Origin: Bombella pollinis
GTDB taxonomy: Bacteria > Pseudomonadota > Alphaproteobacteria > Acetobacterales > Acetobacteraceae
NCBI RefSeq assembly: GCF_026385485.1
Contig: NZ_JANIDX010000003.1
Coordinates: 215,344 to 279,343, forward strand
Length of the DNA: 64,000 nt
Reading direction: 5' to 3'
The first letter of the stretch is position 1. Each line of letters starts with the position of its first letter. Made by a program: the position numbers and the translations under genes. A model generated the notes under the pieces. The model was not told the DNA's origin and searched no databases. It saw nothing but the letters and a program-made list of their open reading frames with translations. This document shows positions 36,531 to 45,971 of this stretch, piece after piece.

Positions 36531-37709
36531 GTGAGCAGTTGGAATCAGGCCCTCAAACAGGCAAAAACCCCGCGGCAAGAGTTGGAGACGGCCCAGATTG
36601 AGGGGCGGACGGATGCGTATTTTTTAAGAATGCGCGATATTGTCCGCCAGTTTGGGGATAGTCGAGTAACCTATGCCGTCTTTATCCGTCGCCCGGTTGT
36701 GGCGGCTTATGGCTTGGCTCTGCGCTGGGTAGAGAATGTTGCCCAGCATCAAGGTTTTGCGGTGGAGATTACAGAGGTCCATCCAGAGGGGACATGGGTT
36801 GGGGCGGGTGACCCGCTCTTTTACCTTACAGGCTCGTTGGAGGCCCTTGCGCCGTTAGAGACATTGTTGCTCCAAAAAACAGGGGCGGCTTGTGTTGCGG
36901 CACATAACGCGTATCAAATGGCTTTGGCCTTACCCAAAGTGCCCTTCCTCGCGATGGATGCACGCCATTGCGCGGGGGCGGAGATGCAAGAGCTTATGGC
37001 TTATGCCGCCGCTGTGGGCTCTCGCGCCGCGCAGAAGGAAGGGGCTGTTGGCTTTATCGGCAATGCGAATCACGATACGGCACGTTTTTTTGGGCAGGAG
37101 CGTGGGCTAGGGACGATGCCACATGCCTTTATTGGCTATGCAGGCTCTACCTTGCGGGCCGCAGAAATGTATGTGGAACGCTTCCCCGATGAAGGTTTAA
37201 CCGTTCTAGTTGATTATTTTGGCCAAGAGGTGAGCGATGCGCTGGCTGTCTGCCGCCGCTTCCCAGAGCGTGCAGCAGCGGGGAATGTGAGTGTGCGGCT
37301 AGATACGCATGGCGGGCGGTTTTTAGAAGGGTTAGACCCGCAACGCTCTTATGAAGTGTTGGAGCGTCACACGCCGGGTACGATTCGGCGTTATCGCTCG
37401 GAGAAAGAGCTGCGTTATTTGGTGGGGACGGGGGTCTCTGCCGCAGCGATATGGCGGATGCGTGAAGCGTTGGATGAGGCAGGCTTTACAAAGGTAAAGA
37501 TTATTGTCTCCTCTGGCTTTGGCATTGCTAAATGCACAGCCATGCATGATGCGTCTGCCCCGATTGATATTGTGGGCACTGGGTCTTTTCTGCCTGATCG
37601 CTGGTCGGAGACTTATGCAACGGCGGATATTGTTGCTTATGATGAGGTGCCACGGGTGAAGATTGGCCGTGAGTTCCTTTTGCAGAAACTTCAGGAGAGA
37701 GCCAAATGA
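36531..37709 (+). CDS. pncB: Nicotinate phosphoribosyltransferase
   Basis: A 392-aa protein of the NAPRTase/NadC fold. The segments KTGAACVAAHNAYQMA, MDARHCAGAEMQELMAYAAA and DIVGTGSFLPD carry the phosphoribosyl-binding and substrate-binding signatures. It converts nicotinate and PRPP into nicotinate mononucleotide in NAD salvage. The start is a GTG at 36531 with AAGGGAG 7 bases upstream. Its stop overlaps the following acidic-protein gene by 4 bp. Some nicotinate enzymes of this length are labelled nicotinamide-type, but the bacterial PncB reading fits best. Confidence 0.85.
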   Translation: MSSWNQALKQAKTPRQELETAQIEGRTDAYFLRMRDIVRQFGDSRVTYAVFIRRPVVAAYGLALRWVENVAQHQGFAVEITEVHPEGTWVGAGDPLFYLTGSLEALAPLETLLLQKTGAACVAAHNAYQMALALPKVPFLAMDARHCAGAEMQELMAYAAAVGSRAAQKEGAVGFIGNANHDTARFFGQERGLGTMPHAFIGYAGSTLRAAEMYVERFPDEGLTVLVDYFGQEVSDALAVCRRFPERAAAGNVSVRLDTHGGRFLEGLDPQRSYEVLERHTPGTIRRYRSEKELRYLVGTGVSAAAIWRMREALDEAGFTKVKIIVSSGFGIAKCTAMHDASAPIDIVGTGSFLPDRWSETYATADIVAYDEVPRVKIGREFLLQKLQERAK

Positions 37710-38260
37710 TGGATGAGGCTGATAAAGAGGCGCAGCGCGCTTTCATCACTGGTATTCGCGGGGAAGTGAGCGAAGGGGAGGAGCCAGAGCAAGCCGCCAC
37801 TGCCAAGCCGGGGGAGACTGGCTGGGTGGTGCGTATCCTCGACCAATCCGGGGCGAGTGCGGGTGATGATGACGTGGTGGAGGAGGTCAAAGGTTTTTTA
37901 GACCTCGCCCATGCCAATGCTTTTGCGCGTGCTTATGTGCGCGATAGTATAGAGCGGTGCCGTATCCCCGGGGCTGCAGAGCGCGATGTGCTGGAAAGTT
38001 GGTTCGCCTTTGGGGAGAATGCTGAGGTTGTGGATGCTGGTGAGGATGGATGGAAGGCCAGCACGGAGCTGGATGATTTTGTCTCCAGCCCTGCCACTCC
38101 GATGGAGCGTGATTGGCGTGCCTTAGACCCGCGCCGCCTTGTTGATGAAGCCGCTCTTGAGGGTTTTTCGGACACTGCGCATGATGATGACCTTGCTGAT
38201 GAGGATGATGACGAGGCCTTTGTGACGGAAATCATCCGCCGCAAGCAGGCTGAATCCTAA
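37706..38260 (+). CDS. Acidic protein of unknown function
   Basis: A 184-aa, strongly acidic protein with many Asp and Glu residues, including DDDLADEDDDEAF near the end. The middle has LDLAHANAFARAYVRDSIERCR and ESWFAFGENAEVV, suggesting a small alpha/beta domain. No known family comes to mind, and there is no signal peptide or membrane segment. The ATG overlaps the pncB stop (ATGA) and has AGGAG 8 bases upstream, so it is translated with pncB. It may be an Acetobacteraceae-specific cytoplasmic protein. Confidence 0.65.
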   Translation: MMDEADKEAQRAFITGIRGEVSEGEEPEQAATAKPGETGWVVRILDQSGASAGDDDVVEEVKGFLDLAHANAFARAYVRDSIERCRIPGAAERDVLESWFAFGENAEVVDAGEDGWKASTELDDFVSSPATPMERDWRALDPRRLVDEAALEGFSDTAHDDDLADEDDDEAFVTEIIRRKQAES

Positions 38261-38314
38261 CCCTAACGCCGCCCCTTAGTTTTTAGATTTATGAGACCAA
38301 AAGACGGAATGATT

Positions 38315-39649
38315 ATGAAAGTACGCTTTGCTCCTTCGCCCACAGGGCAGCTCCATGTTGGTAATGCACGTCTTGCCGTAGCGAATTGGCTGTTCGCGCG
38401 GCGGCATGGGGGCCGCTTTTTGCTGCGGATGGATGATACAGATACACAACGCGGCAGCAAAGCGTATGAGGAGGGGATTGGCCGGGACCTCACATGGCTT
38501 GGGTTAGACTGGGACGAATATGCTCGGCAGTCTGAGCGTTTAGCCCGTTATGAGGAAGTCATTGCTCAGCTTAAAGCTGATGGGCGGTTATATCCTTGTT
38601 TTGAGAGTGAGTTGGAGCTGAAATATAAGCGCGAGCAACGTCTGCGAGAGGGGAAGCCCCCGCTTTATGACCGTGCGATGCTGCGGATGACAGAGGAGCA
38701 ACGCGCTCGCGCCGAGGCAAATGGCAAGGTGCCTTATTGGCGGTTTAAGCTCAGCGGGACAACGCGGACATGGCAAGACCTTGTGATGGGGGAGTGCCAT
38801 GTAAAGTTAAGTGCCGTGTCCGACCCGGTATTGGTCCGTGCGGATGGGAGCATCCTTTATACATTGGCTTCTGTTATTGATGATGTGGATATGGGCATCA
38901 CCCATATTCTGCGTGGGGAAGACCATGTGACCAATACGGGTGTGCAGTTGGATATTGCCGAGGCTATCGGCACCAAAGTGGGGCATTTCACCTTTGGGCA
39001 TCTGCCGCTGCTTTTGGGGCAGGATGGCGGTAAGCTCTCCAAACGTTTAGGCGGTTTGTCTCTCTCCACCTTGCGGCATGATGGGATAGAGCCACGGGCC
39101 TTAGTGGCTTATCTTGCCCGGTTGGGAAGTTCGGACGACCCGCAAGTGGCAGATATGGCGGAGATTATTCAAGGCTATGATATTAGCCATGTATCACGCT
39201 CTGCCGCACGGTTTGATGTTCCACAGCTTTTGGGGTTGAACCGGCGCGTGTTGCATAGCATGTCGTATGAGGAAATCCGGCCACGTTTGCCAGAGGGGGC
39301 TGATGAGGCATTCTGGTTGGCCATCCGTGGGAATATCGACCTTGCGGTAGAAATTGCACATTGGTGGGCTGTGGTGCAGGGGGATATTGTCGCGCCCTCG
39401 CAGCCTGAAGATGGCGCGTTCCTCCGCCAAGCAGCACAGCTTTTACCCGCAGAGCCGTGGGATGAAACAGTGTGGAAACGCTGGATCGACCTCATAAAGG
39501 CTGAGACAGGCCGTAAAGGCAAGAAGCTCTTCCTGCCCTTACGTTTGGCTCTAACAGGTGAGGATGCTGGGCCAGAGCTTGCTGCGCTTTTACCGCTTAT
39601 GGGCCGCGGGCGTGTGCTGCAACGCTTAGAGGACGCGGTGCAGGGATAA
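38315..39649 (+). CDS. gltX: Glutamyl-tRNA synthetase
   Basis: A 444-aa class I synthetase. It starts MKVRFAPSPTGQLHVGNARL, where HVGN is the HIGH-equivalent, and carries GGKLSKRLGG as the KMSKS-equivalent. It charges tRNA-Glu, and in bacteria lacking GlnRS it may also charge tRNA-Gln. Alphaproteobacteria often keep two gltX genes; this one resembles the shorter second type with the HVGN variant. In-frame ATGs exist at 38291, 38309 and 38315; the last gives the family-typical N-terminus. It ends 1 bp before the convergent Kir channel stop. Confidence 0.9.
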   Translation: MKVRFAPSPTGQLHVGNARLAVANWLFARRHGGRFLLRMDDTDTQRGSKAYEEGIGRDLTWLGLDWDEYARQSERLARYEEVIAQLKADGRLYPCFESELELKYKREQRLREGKPPLYDRAMLRMTEEQRARAEANGKVPYWRFKLSGTTRTWQDLVMGECHVKLSAVSDPVLVRADGSILYTLASVIDDVDMGITHILRGEDHVTNTGVQLDIAEAIGTKVGHFTFGHLPLLLGQDGGKLSKRLGGLSLSTLRHDGIEPRALVAYLARLGSSDDPQVADMAEIIQGYDISHVSRSAARFDVPQLLGLNRRVLHSMSYEEIRPRLPEGADEAFWLAIRGNIDLAVEIAHWWAVVQGDIVAPSQPEDGAFLRQAAQLLPAEPWDETVWKRWIDLIKAETGRKGKKLFLPLRLALTGEDAGPELAALLPLMGRGRVLQRLEDAVQG

Positions 39650-39650
39650 T

Positions 39651-40682
39651 TTATCCCTGCGGCTCGGAGGGAGGAGTAGGAGCATCTTCTGGTTGCTGCT
39701 GGGCCTCCACCGGCTCTTGTGGGGAAGGTGCGTTGTTTGTATCGCTTGTGCCATCAGGGATGGTCGAGTGAAAGAGGCTGAAATCGACCTCTAAGACACC
39801 ATCATTATTTGGCTGGAGCAGACTAACAAAGCGTGACTTTGGGAGAAGGTCATCGGCTTTATACATGCGGTATGAAAACACACTTTGTGCGGATACGGGG
39901 TCCGTTGCGGTGAGGGTGAGCAGGATGACCGCTTGTTGTTGCAGCAGAGCCTCTTTATCCCGCTCATAAATCGGGCTTTCTTCCGTAACGGTATGGGTGA
40001 AGGAGAGGCTAACAGGGAGCAGCGGAATATGGCCATGGGTTAATGGCAATGTGTCTAGCTGGAGGGTCTCCCGGCCTGTATCATCTTGTTGTGTGCGGGC
40101 GATAATTGCTTCAAGCTCTACATTGATGAGGGGGGTGCGCCGCAAATTACCAACACGGAAATTGAGGCACATATGCTCGCCCCGCTGGGAAAGCGTGGCC
40201 ACGCGGCTAAAGAGGACGGCTGCACGAGGGCGGGAAAAGCGTGCATAGACTAAGCCGGTGATGATGGCGGTAAACACCACGCCAACGAATACTTCTATAG
40301 AGGCAATGGCATTCGCCAGATAGCCTTGCGGGTAGAGGTAACCATACCCCACAGTTGAGAGCGTTTGCACACTAAAGAAGAAATCCGCCCAAAAATCGTT
40401 CTTTTGGACGTTGCTAACCCCATGGGGTAGGCAAAAAAAGCAAAGGCTAAAGAGGAGATTGATGAAGAAATAAGCCCCTGTGGTGGCGGCAAAAAAGGCA
40501 GTCCAGCCTATGCTTAGGCTGATATGATATAGGTCCCCTAAGAGACGTACCCCCGTACGCCTTTTTACAGGGATGTTAAAGATATTATCTTGCGAGAGAA
40601 AACTACTTTGTGCCGGAGGGCGTTGTTGTTGCCGCTTTTGTTTATAACGTAGGAGGAGGTCATGCGGGCTTTGGAAGAACAT
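39651..40682 (-). CDS. Inward-rectifier type potassium channel (KirBac-like)
   Basis: A 343-aa two-helix potassium channel. TM1 is about residues 58-85, the pore loop holds the selectivity filter T110-VGYG, and TM2 is about 122-146. The C-terminal half, with FRVGNLRRTPLINVELEAII, is the cytoplasmic immunoglobulin-like Kir domain. A Pro/Gln/Glu-rich tail follows. It is predicted to conduct potassium across the inner membrane; gating ligand unknown. It lies 10 bp after trmJ on the same strand, an operon link that probably reflects expression rather than shared function. Confidence 0.88.
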   Translation of the reverse strand: MFFQSPHDLLLRYKQKRQQQRPPAQSSFLSQDNIFNIPVKRRTGVRLLGDLYHISLSIGWTAFFAATTGAYFFINLLFSLCFFCLPHGVSNVQKNDFWADFFFSVQTLSTVGYGYLYPQGYLANAIASIEVFVGVVFTAIITGLVYARFSRPRAAVLFSRVATLSQRGEHMCLNFRVGNLRRTPLINVELEAIIARTQQDDTGRETLQLDTLPLTHGHIPLLPVSLSFTHTVTEESPIYERDKEALLQQQAVILLTLTATDPVSAQSVFSYRMYKADDLLPKSRFVSLLQPNNDGVLEVDFSLFHSTIPDGTSDTNNAPSPQEPVEAQQQPEDAPTPPSEPQG

Positions 40683-40692
40683 AAAGAGAGCG

Positions 40693-41478
40693 TTACTTTT
40701 TCAAGTGGCGGGCTTTACGCGCGCGGGAGAGTTCACTGACGACCCCATGGAGGGTCCGTAACTCTTGCTCAGTCACTTCGCCACGGGCAAAGAGATGGCG
40801 GAGATTGCGGACCATACCGGGCCGCTTTTGTTCATGATGGAGGAAGCCACATTCGTCAAGGTCGTGGATGAGGTGGGTCATAAAGGTCTCAACCTCCCCC
40901 TTTGTGGCGACGTGTGTTTCATTCGTCATAAAATAACGCTCAGGTACGGTATCTTCTGTAAGATACCATTCATAAGCCATGACTAAGACCGCTTGTGCCA
41001 GATTAAGCGACATAAAGCGCGGATTCAGCGGGTAACGGATGAGCGTATCGGCACGGGCCATATCCTCATTATCCAACCCTGCGCGCTCTGGCCCAAAAAG
41101 GATGCCCGCTTTAAGGTGGCGGGAACTGATAGCGCGTAACTCAGCCGCCGCTCCACGGGCTGTCATCACCGGTTTAATGACGTGGCGAGGCCGTGGACAG
41201 GTGGCAAAAACACGGTGAAGGTCTGCAATCGCGTCATCGACTGTATCAAAAACAGTTGCAGCTTCTAAGATGCGGTCAGCCCCAGAGGACGCGTACCATG
41301 CGCGTGCTTGGGGCCAGCCATCACGCGGGGCAACAAGGCGGAGGTGAAATAATCCCCCATTAGCCATAGCGCGCGCTGTGGTGCCGATATTCTCCGCTAA
41401 TTGCGGGCGCACGAGGATGATAACGGGGTCGAATGGAGCGGGTGGGGCGAGGTCTGCCCCACCATTACGGCCTGTCAT
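40693..41478 (-). CDS. trmJ: tRNA 2'-O-methyltransferase TrmJ (SpoU family)
   Basis: A 261-aa SPOUT-class methyltransferase. Conserved motifs are LVRPQLAENIGTTARAMAN near the N-terminus, LFGPERAGLDNEDMA and LNPRFMSLNLAQAVLVMAYE, which form the trefoil knot and SAM site. A C-terminal helical extension is present, as in TrmJ, which methylates position 32 of tRNAs. It starts 6 bp after the cysS stop and precedes the Kir channel gene, giving a cysS-trmJ-Kir minus-strand operon. Confidence 0.85.
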   Translation of the reverse strand: MTGRNGGADLAPPAPFDPVIILVRPQLAENIGTTARAMANGGLFHLRLVAPRDGWPQARAWYASSGADRILEAATVFDTVDDAIADLHRVFATCPRPRHVIKPVMTARGAAAELRAISSRHLKAGILFGPERAGLDNEDMARADTLIRYPLNPRFMSLNLAQAVLVMAYEWYLTEDTVPERYFMTNETHVATKGEVETFMTHLIHDLDECGFLHHEQKRPGMVRNLRHLFARGEVTEQELRTLHGVVSELSRARKARHLKK

Positions 41479-41484
41479 TGTTGT

Positions 41485-42873
41485 TTATCCTTTGCGCCAA
41501 GTGGTGCCGTTAGGGCCATCTTCGAGCAGAATCCCTTGGGCGGCGAGGTCATTGCGTATCTGGTCGGCAAGGGCAAAATCGCGCACCTTACGCGCTGCGA
41601 GGCGTTTTTCAATGAGGGCATCAATCGTAGCAGGGTCTAGCTCTGTTCCCCCTTGGAACCATTCAGTCGGGCTCATGGTAAAGAGGCCCAAAAGCTGCCC
41701 CCCTGCGAGGAGCTGATTAGCGGCCTCCTGTTGGCCCTCTAACGCCGCATCAGCATAACGATGCAGAATACTGAGTGCCTGTGGTGTATTGAGGTCGTCA
41801 CATAACGCATTAAGGACATCAACAGGGCGTGAATCGTCTTTCGTGGTGGGGGTTTTCTCCAAAGCACGGTAGAAGCGGTCCATAATATGGCGTGCTTCCT
41901 CCAGCTTCTCCCATGTGAAGTCCAGAGTAGAGCGATAATGCGCCCCAAGGAAAAGCAGGCGGAGGGCCTCTGCGGGTGCGCGCTCTAACACCTCATGGAT
42001 TGTATGGAAATTGCCCAGCGATTTGGACATCTTCTCCCCACCAGAGAGCAGCATCCCCGTATGGAGCCAATGGCGGGCGAAATGGCTATGAGGATGGCAG
42101 CAAAGCGATTGGGCACGCTCATTTTCATGATGAGGGAATAGGAGGTCATTGCCCCCGCCATGAATATCAAAACTCTCCCCTAGATAGCGTTCTGCCATGG
42201 CGGAACATTCAATATGCCAGCCGGGCCGCCCGCGCCCATAGGGGCTATCCCAGCCGGGTTCTGTTGCGTTGGAAGGCTTCCAGAGGACAAAATCACCGGG
42301 ATGGCGTTTATAATCGGCAACCTCCACACGTGCTCCGGCCTGCATATCCTCTAGCGACCGACCAGAGAGCGCGCCGTAACTGGGGAAGGAGGTAACATCA
42401 AACAACACATGCCCGTCAGCTTCATAAGCGTGGCCTTGGGTGATGAGACGCTCAATCATCGCCAGCATGTCAGGGATATGATGCGTAGCACGCGGCTCAA
42501 TAGTGGGGGGTAGGATATTTAGTGCAGCGAGGTCTTGGTGGAAGTCCTTTGTTGTGCGTTCGGTAAGGTGGGTGATGTCCTCCCCATTCTCTGCGGCACG
42601 TTGAATGATTTTATCATCAATATCAGTAATGTTGCGGACGTAAGTGACGCGCTCATAAAGAGCATGAAGCAGGCGCACCATAATATCTGCACTAAGCATA
42701 GAGCGCAGATTGCCCAGATGGACGCGGTCATAAACCGTTGGTCCACAAAAATAGAGGCGGATATGCGCCGGGTCTTCGGGAAGAAAGGGGACAGTCTCAC
42801 GGCGGTGGCTGTCATGCAGCTTTAGGCTGAACAAGGCGGGGGGCACGGTGATGTGGCTCTGCTTCGTAGTCAT
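41485..42873 (-). CDS. cysS: Cysteinyl-tRNA synthetase
   Basis: About 462 aa, a class I synthetase. Zinc-binding residues are visible in YFCGPTVYDRVHLGN (Cys), HIECSAMAE (Cys) and LFPHHENE (His), and the KMSKS motif is EKMSKSLGN. It charges tRNA-Cys. The start is uncertain: the ATG at 42873 (MTTKQSHIT) gives a modest N-terminal extension, while an in-frame ATG at 42930 would add 19 residues; neither has a clear Shine-Dalgarno site. It is the first gene of the cysS-trmJ-Kir operon and is divergent from the MATE pump. Confidence 0.93.
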   Translation of the reverse strand: MTTKQSHITVPPALFSLKLHDSHRRETVPFLPEDPAHIRLYFCGPTVYDRVHLGNLRSMLSADIMVRLLHALYERVTYVRNITDIDDKIIQRAAENGEDITHLTERTTKDFHQDLAALNILPPTIEPRATHHIPDMLAMIERLITQGHAYEADGHVLFDVTSFPSYGALSGRSLEDMQAGARVEVADYKRHPGDFVLWKPSNATEPGWDSPYGRGRPGWHIECSAMAERYLGESFDIHGGGNDLLFPHHENERAQSLCCHPHSHFARHWLHTGMLLSGGEKMSKSLGNFHTIHEVLERAPAEALRLLFLGAHYRSTLDFTWEKLEEARHIMDRFYRALEKTPTTKDDSRPVDVLNALCDDLNTPQALSILHRYADAALEGQQEAANQLLAGGQLLGLFTMSPTEWFQGGTELDPATIDALIEKRLAARKVRDFALADQIRNDLAAQGILLEDGPNGTTWRKG

Positions 42874-42966
42874 AATCTGTTCAATGCGACAGAGATGCGT
42901 CTGGTGCAACAGGGGAATTACGACTTTCATAGTTGCGTCTTGGGTTATATGCGTTAAGAGAATGGT

Positions 42967-44367
42967 ATGTCTGCATCAAAAATCCACATAAAACACCCTA
43001 GAGTAGGGATGTCCGCGCATATTCGCACTCTCATTCAGGTTAGTTTGCCTCTTGCCCTCGCTCAGTTGGCAGAGATGGCCATGGGGGTGACAGATACGAT
43101 CCTTCTCGGGAGTTTAGGGGTCGATGCGGTTGCCATTGGTGGGATTTCCAACAATTTCTTTTTTACGACCATGATTTCCTTCCAAGCGGTGTTGGGTGGA
43201 GTCGGCGTGCTGCTCTCCCATGCGCGTGGTGGGGTGGAGCATGGCCATCATGGAGGGCATGATAAACGTAGCATCATCAGTGCTGGGGTTATGGTCGCCT
43301 TGCTGGCCTTTATACCGTGCTTGTTGATTTTATTATGCTCCAGCCCGATTTTCACATGGATGGGAGAGCCCGACCTTGTCGTCACGCAAGGGGGGCGGTT
43401 TATTGATGTATTGCTCTATGCCCTATTGCCGAATCTCGTTCTGTTAGGGTTATGCCGTGTGGCCTTGCCGTCCTTGGGAGCAGAATCGCTCTTATTATGG
43501 ACAATGCCGATTATGGCCGTGTGCAATGGGGTGCTGAATGCGGCTCTAATTCATGGTTGGTTTGGTCTACCGGCTTATGGGCTGTTCGGCTCGGCCCATG
43601 CCACCATGCTCACAGGGTGGGGGGCGAGCCTTGTTTTGTTGGGGCTATGCCTGCGTAAAGCCAATTTACGGGCGTTATTGAAGCCTATGAAGGTGCGTCT
43701 GTCGCTTATTAAGGAGCTTTTGCACCTTGGTTTGCCGATGATGGTGACCGCCACGGCAGAGCTTTTGCTCTTTCAAATCACTACATTAAATGCAGGGCGG
43801 TTAGGGACGCATAGTCTGGCAGCGCACCAAGTGGCATTGAACACGATTTCCCTCTTTTTCATGGTGTGTTTAGCCATTGGGCAAGCGGCGAATGTGCGGG
43901 TGGCTTATTGGCGTGGGGCAAAACGACCATTAGAAGCCTGCCGGGCCTCTAGCGGGGCGTTGCTGCTTGTATTGTTGTGGACGATTCTGACAGGCCTTGT
44001 ATTGATGCTTAGCCCGGATTGGATTGCACGGCTTTATTATACGGGGACGCCGCCCGATGCTGGGACGTTTGCAACAACGGTTCTGCTTTTAAAAATAGCG
44101 GGGATTTTCCAGATTGTAGATGGGATACAAGCAGTGTGTAACGGTGCCTTGCGTGGCTGTGGTGATACGGTGGTACCCATGGTCATTAGCATTGTAACTT
44201 ATGGCTTGGTCGGCATTGGTTTGGGGTATTGGCTGGCTTTTTGTCAGGGTTATGGTGTTAAAGGTTTGTGGATTGGCCTTGCAGCAGGGCTAGGGGTTAC
44301 TGCTGTGGCATTAGGGTTACGCCTCTATATGCTGCTCTATCGCCGTGTTGGGAGCGTATCGTCATAG
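42967..44367 (+). CDS. MATE family efflux transporter
   Basis: A 466-aa inner-membrane protein with 12 predicted helices and the MATE repeats: SLPLALAQLAEMAMGVTDTILLG in the first half and LGLPMMVTATAELLLFQITTLNAGRLG in the second. A conserved ALRGCGDTVVPM motif near the C-terminus also fits. It is predicted to export cationic drugs or metabolites by Na+ or H+ antiport. It stands upstream of the FUSC efflux operon with a 235-bp gap in between, which contains no recognisable gene, though a TATAAT at 44491-44496 could belong to the downstream operon. Confidence 0.9.
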   Translation: MSASKIHIKHPRVGMSAHIRTLIQVSLPLALAQLAEMAMGVTDTILLGSLGVDAVAIGGISNNFFFTTMISFQAVLGGVGVLLSHARGGVEHGHHGGHDKRSIISAGVMVALLAFIPCLLILLCSSPIFTWMGEPDLVVTQGGRFIDVLLYALLPNLVLLGLCRVALPSLGAESLLLWTMPIMAVCNGVLNAALIHGWFGLPAYGLFGSAHATMLTGWGASLVLLGLCLRKANLRALLKPMKVRLSLIKELLHLGLPMMVTATAELLLFQITTLNAGRLGTHSLAAHQVALNTISLFFMVCLAIGQAANVRVAYWRGAKRPLEACRASSGALLLVLLWTILTGLVLMLSPDWIARLYYTGTPPDAGTFATTVLLLKIAGIFQIVDGIQAVCNGALRGCGDTVVPMVISIVTYGLVGIGLGYWLAFCQGYGVKGLWIGLAAGLGVTAVALGLRLYMLLYRRVGSVSS

Positions 44368-44602
44368 CGTTATAGGGACTGTATAAGGAAGGGCTTTAGG
44401 GGGTAGGGTTTGTGTATGTGATGGGTTCAATCTGTTTGAAAGACGGCTTGGTCCTCTATATCCTTAACGCATCGTACCTGCTAAAACATATATAATTCAG
44501 TGAACAAAGCGTGTGTGGTCGCTGTAGCGTATTCATCCAAGAGGGTAAGCACCCCATATTGCGACAGTATGTATTTTTCTGATGGTTGGAGTAGAATCTT
44601 GT

Positions 44603-44902
44603 ATGAAGTTGCCTAAGGTCGCTTTTCCCTCTCGTGATGGCATACCATGGTGGGTTGTGTCTTTAAGTCTTGTTCCATCAAAAGGATGGGCATGGGTGGG
44701 TGCGCCTAGTTTTCCCATAGTGGGTGCGTATTTCCCCGCTTGGTTAATCTGCCTTGTTATTGGGGGGATCGGGGCGGTTTTGCTGCGGACAATCTTCCTT
44801 GCTTTGCATGTGGATGGCTTATTGCGCTTTCATTTGGTGACGTATCTTTCCCTTGGGTCATTGGTCGGTCTGATAGGCTGGCTGGTGCTTTTTGGGCAGT
44901 AA
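44603..44902 (+). CDS. YtcA-like small membrane protein
   Basis: About 99 aa with two predicted membrane helices. The block APSFPIVGAYFPAWLICLVIGG followed by LRFHLVTYLSLGSLVGLIGWLVLF resembles YtcA proteins, which sit upstream of HlyD and FUSC genes in efflux operons. YtcA of E. coli is a lipoprotein with a Cys just before the APS block; here no lipobox Cys is present. An alternative in-frame ATG lies at 44582, and the reading frame is open back to 44549. It ends 10 bp before the HlyD gene. Function is unknown, probably a helper of the pump. Confidence 0.7.
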   Translation: MKLPKVAFPSRDGIPWWVVSLSLVPSKGWAWVGAPSFPIVGAYFPAWLICLVIGGIGAVLLRTIFLALHVDGLLRFHLVTYLSLGSLVGLIGWLVLFGQ

Positions 44903-44912
44903 GGGTGCTTTG

Positions 44913-45971
44913 ATGAAAACAGAACGAATTAAAGGCAGCTTCCCTGTGGGGAGCGTGTTGGCCCTTTCTGCCCTTGTGGGGGCGTTGCTTGTGGCCCTGT
45001 ATGTGGATCATGAATCAGGGCTGCATCCTGATAGTGATAGTTCGATTATCTATACAGAGAGCGTTCATGTTGCAGCTCTGGTAGGGGGGCGTTTGCAGCA
45101 TCTGGCTGTGGAGCCTAACCAGCCTGTTCATAAGGGGGATTTGCTTTATCAAATCGACCCTGAACCTTACGAGATTGCCTTGCATCGGGCCGAGGCGAGC
45201 CAAGCGCAAGCCGAGGCAGACCTTAATGACGCCCGCCGTGCTTTGGCTGTGCGTATGGCAGAGGCTGCAACAAGTGAACGTAGGCACCATCAAGCAGAGG
45301 ATGAGAAAGACCTTGCATGGCGCACGGTGACGCGTCTTAAACCTTTGGCTGAGCAACATTATGTCTCATGGCAGGTTTATGACCAAGCTGTGACGCGGTT
45401 TAACTCGGCTGTTGATGCCTTGGCCGAAGCCCAACATGCCGAGCAGGCGAGCCAAGTCGCCGTTGGTGATGTGAAGCATGCTGAAGCGATTCTCAAAGAA
45501 GCTGTCGCAGCGGTGGAGCATGCTCGTTATGAACTACGCCAAACGCGCGTTACAGCGAATCTTGATGGCTTTGTAACCAGCCTAGGCGTGCGGGAAGGGG
45601 AGGTCCTTGCGGCCAATCAGGTGCTGTTTACGTTGGTATCAAAAGACCAATGGTATGCTCTTGCCCCTATTCGTGAAATCAATCTTGCCCCGATTCATGA
45701 AGGGGATTGTGCCACTGTGTATTCCATGATCGACCGTAGCCACCCACTCCGTGGGGTTGTGGAGAGTGTCGGTTGGGGTGTGTTGACTGATTACATGAAG
45801 GAAAATGACCGCGGGGCTCCGTATGTGGAGCGGCAAATGGACTGGGTGCATATTGCGCAGCGTTTCCCTGTGCGGATACGGATTGAGCATGCCGCTGAAA
45901 ACCAACATTTATTACGATTAGGGGCGACGGCCAATGTGGAGATTCTCCATGGTGCTGCTTGCCATGCTTAA
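44913..45971 (+). CDS. HlyD-family periplasmic adaptor
   Basis: A 352-aa membrane-fusion protein. An N-terminal membrane anchor (about 9-29) is followed by a barrel-sandwich half-motif (GGRLQHLAVEPNQPVHKGDLLYQIDP), a coiled-coil hairpin (about 80-190) and the second half (TRVTANLDGFVTSLGVREGEVL). This matches AaeA/EmrA-type adaptors that link the inner-membrane FUSC protein to an outer-membrane channel. The ATG at 44913 has AAGGGTG upstream. The 3' end overlaps the FUSC gene by 23 bp. Confidence 0.88.
   Translation: MKTERIKGSFPVGSVLALSALVGALLVALYVDHESGLHPDSDSSIIYTESVHVAALVGGRLQHLAVEPNQPVHKGDLLYQIDPEPYEIALHRAEASQAQAEADLNDARRALAVRMAEAATSERRHHQAEDEKDLAWRTVTRLKPLAEQHYVSWQVYDQAVTRFNSAVDALAEAQHAEQASQVAVGDVKHAEAILKEAVAAVEHARYELRQTRVTANLDGFVTSLGVREGEVLAANQVLFTLVSKDQWYALAPIREINLAPIHEGDCATVYSMIDRSHPLRGVVESVGWGVLTDYMKENDRGAPYVERQMDWVHIAQRFPVRIRIEHAAENQHLLRLGATANVEILHGAACHA

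Noticed and set aside
44368..44602. Possible regulator gene or tRNA between the MATE gene and the YtcA-like gene
   Set aside because: No frame with a start codon or tRNA fold was found; only a TATAAT hexamer at 44491-44496 stands out.
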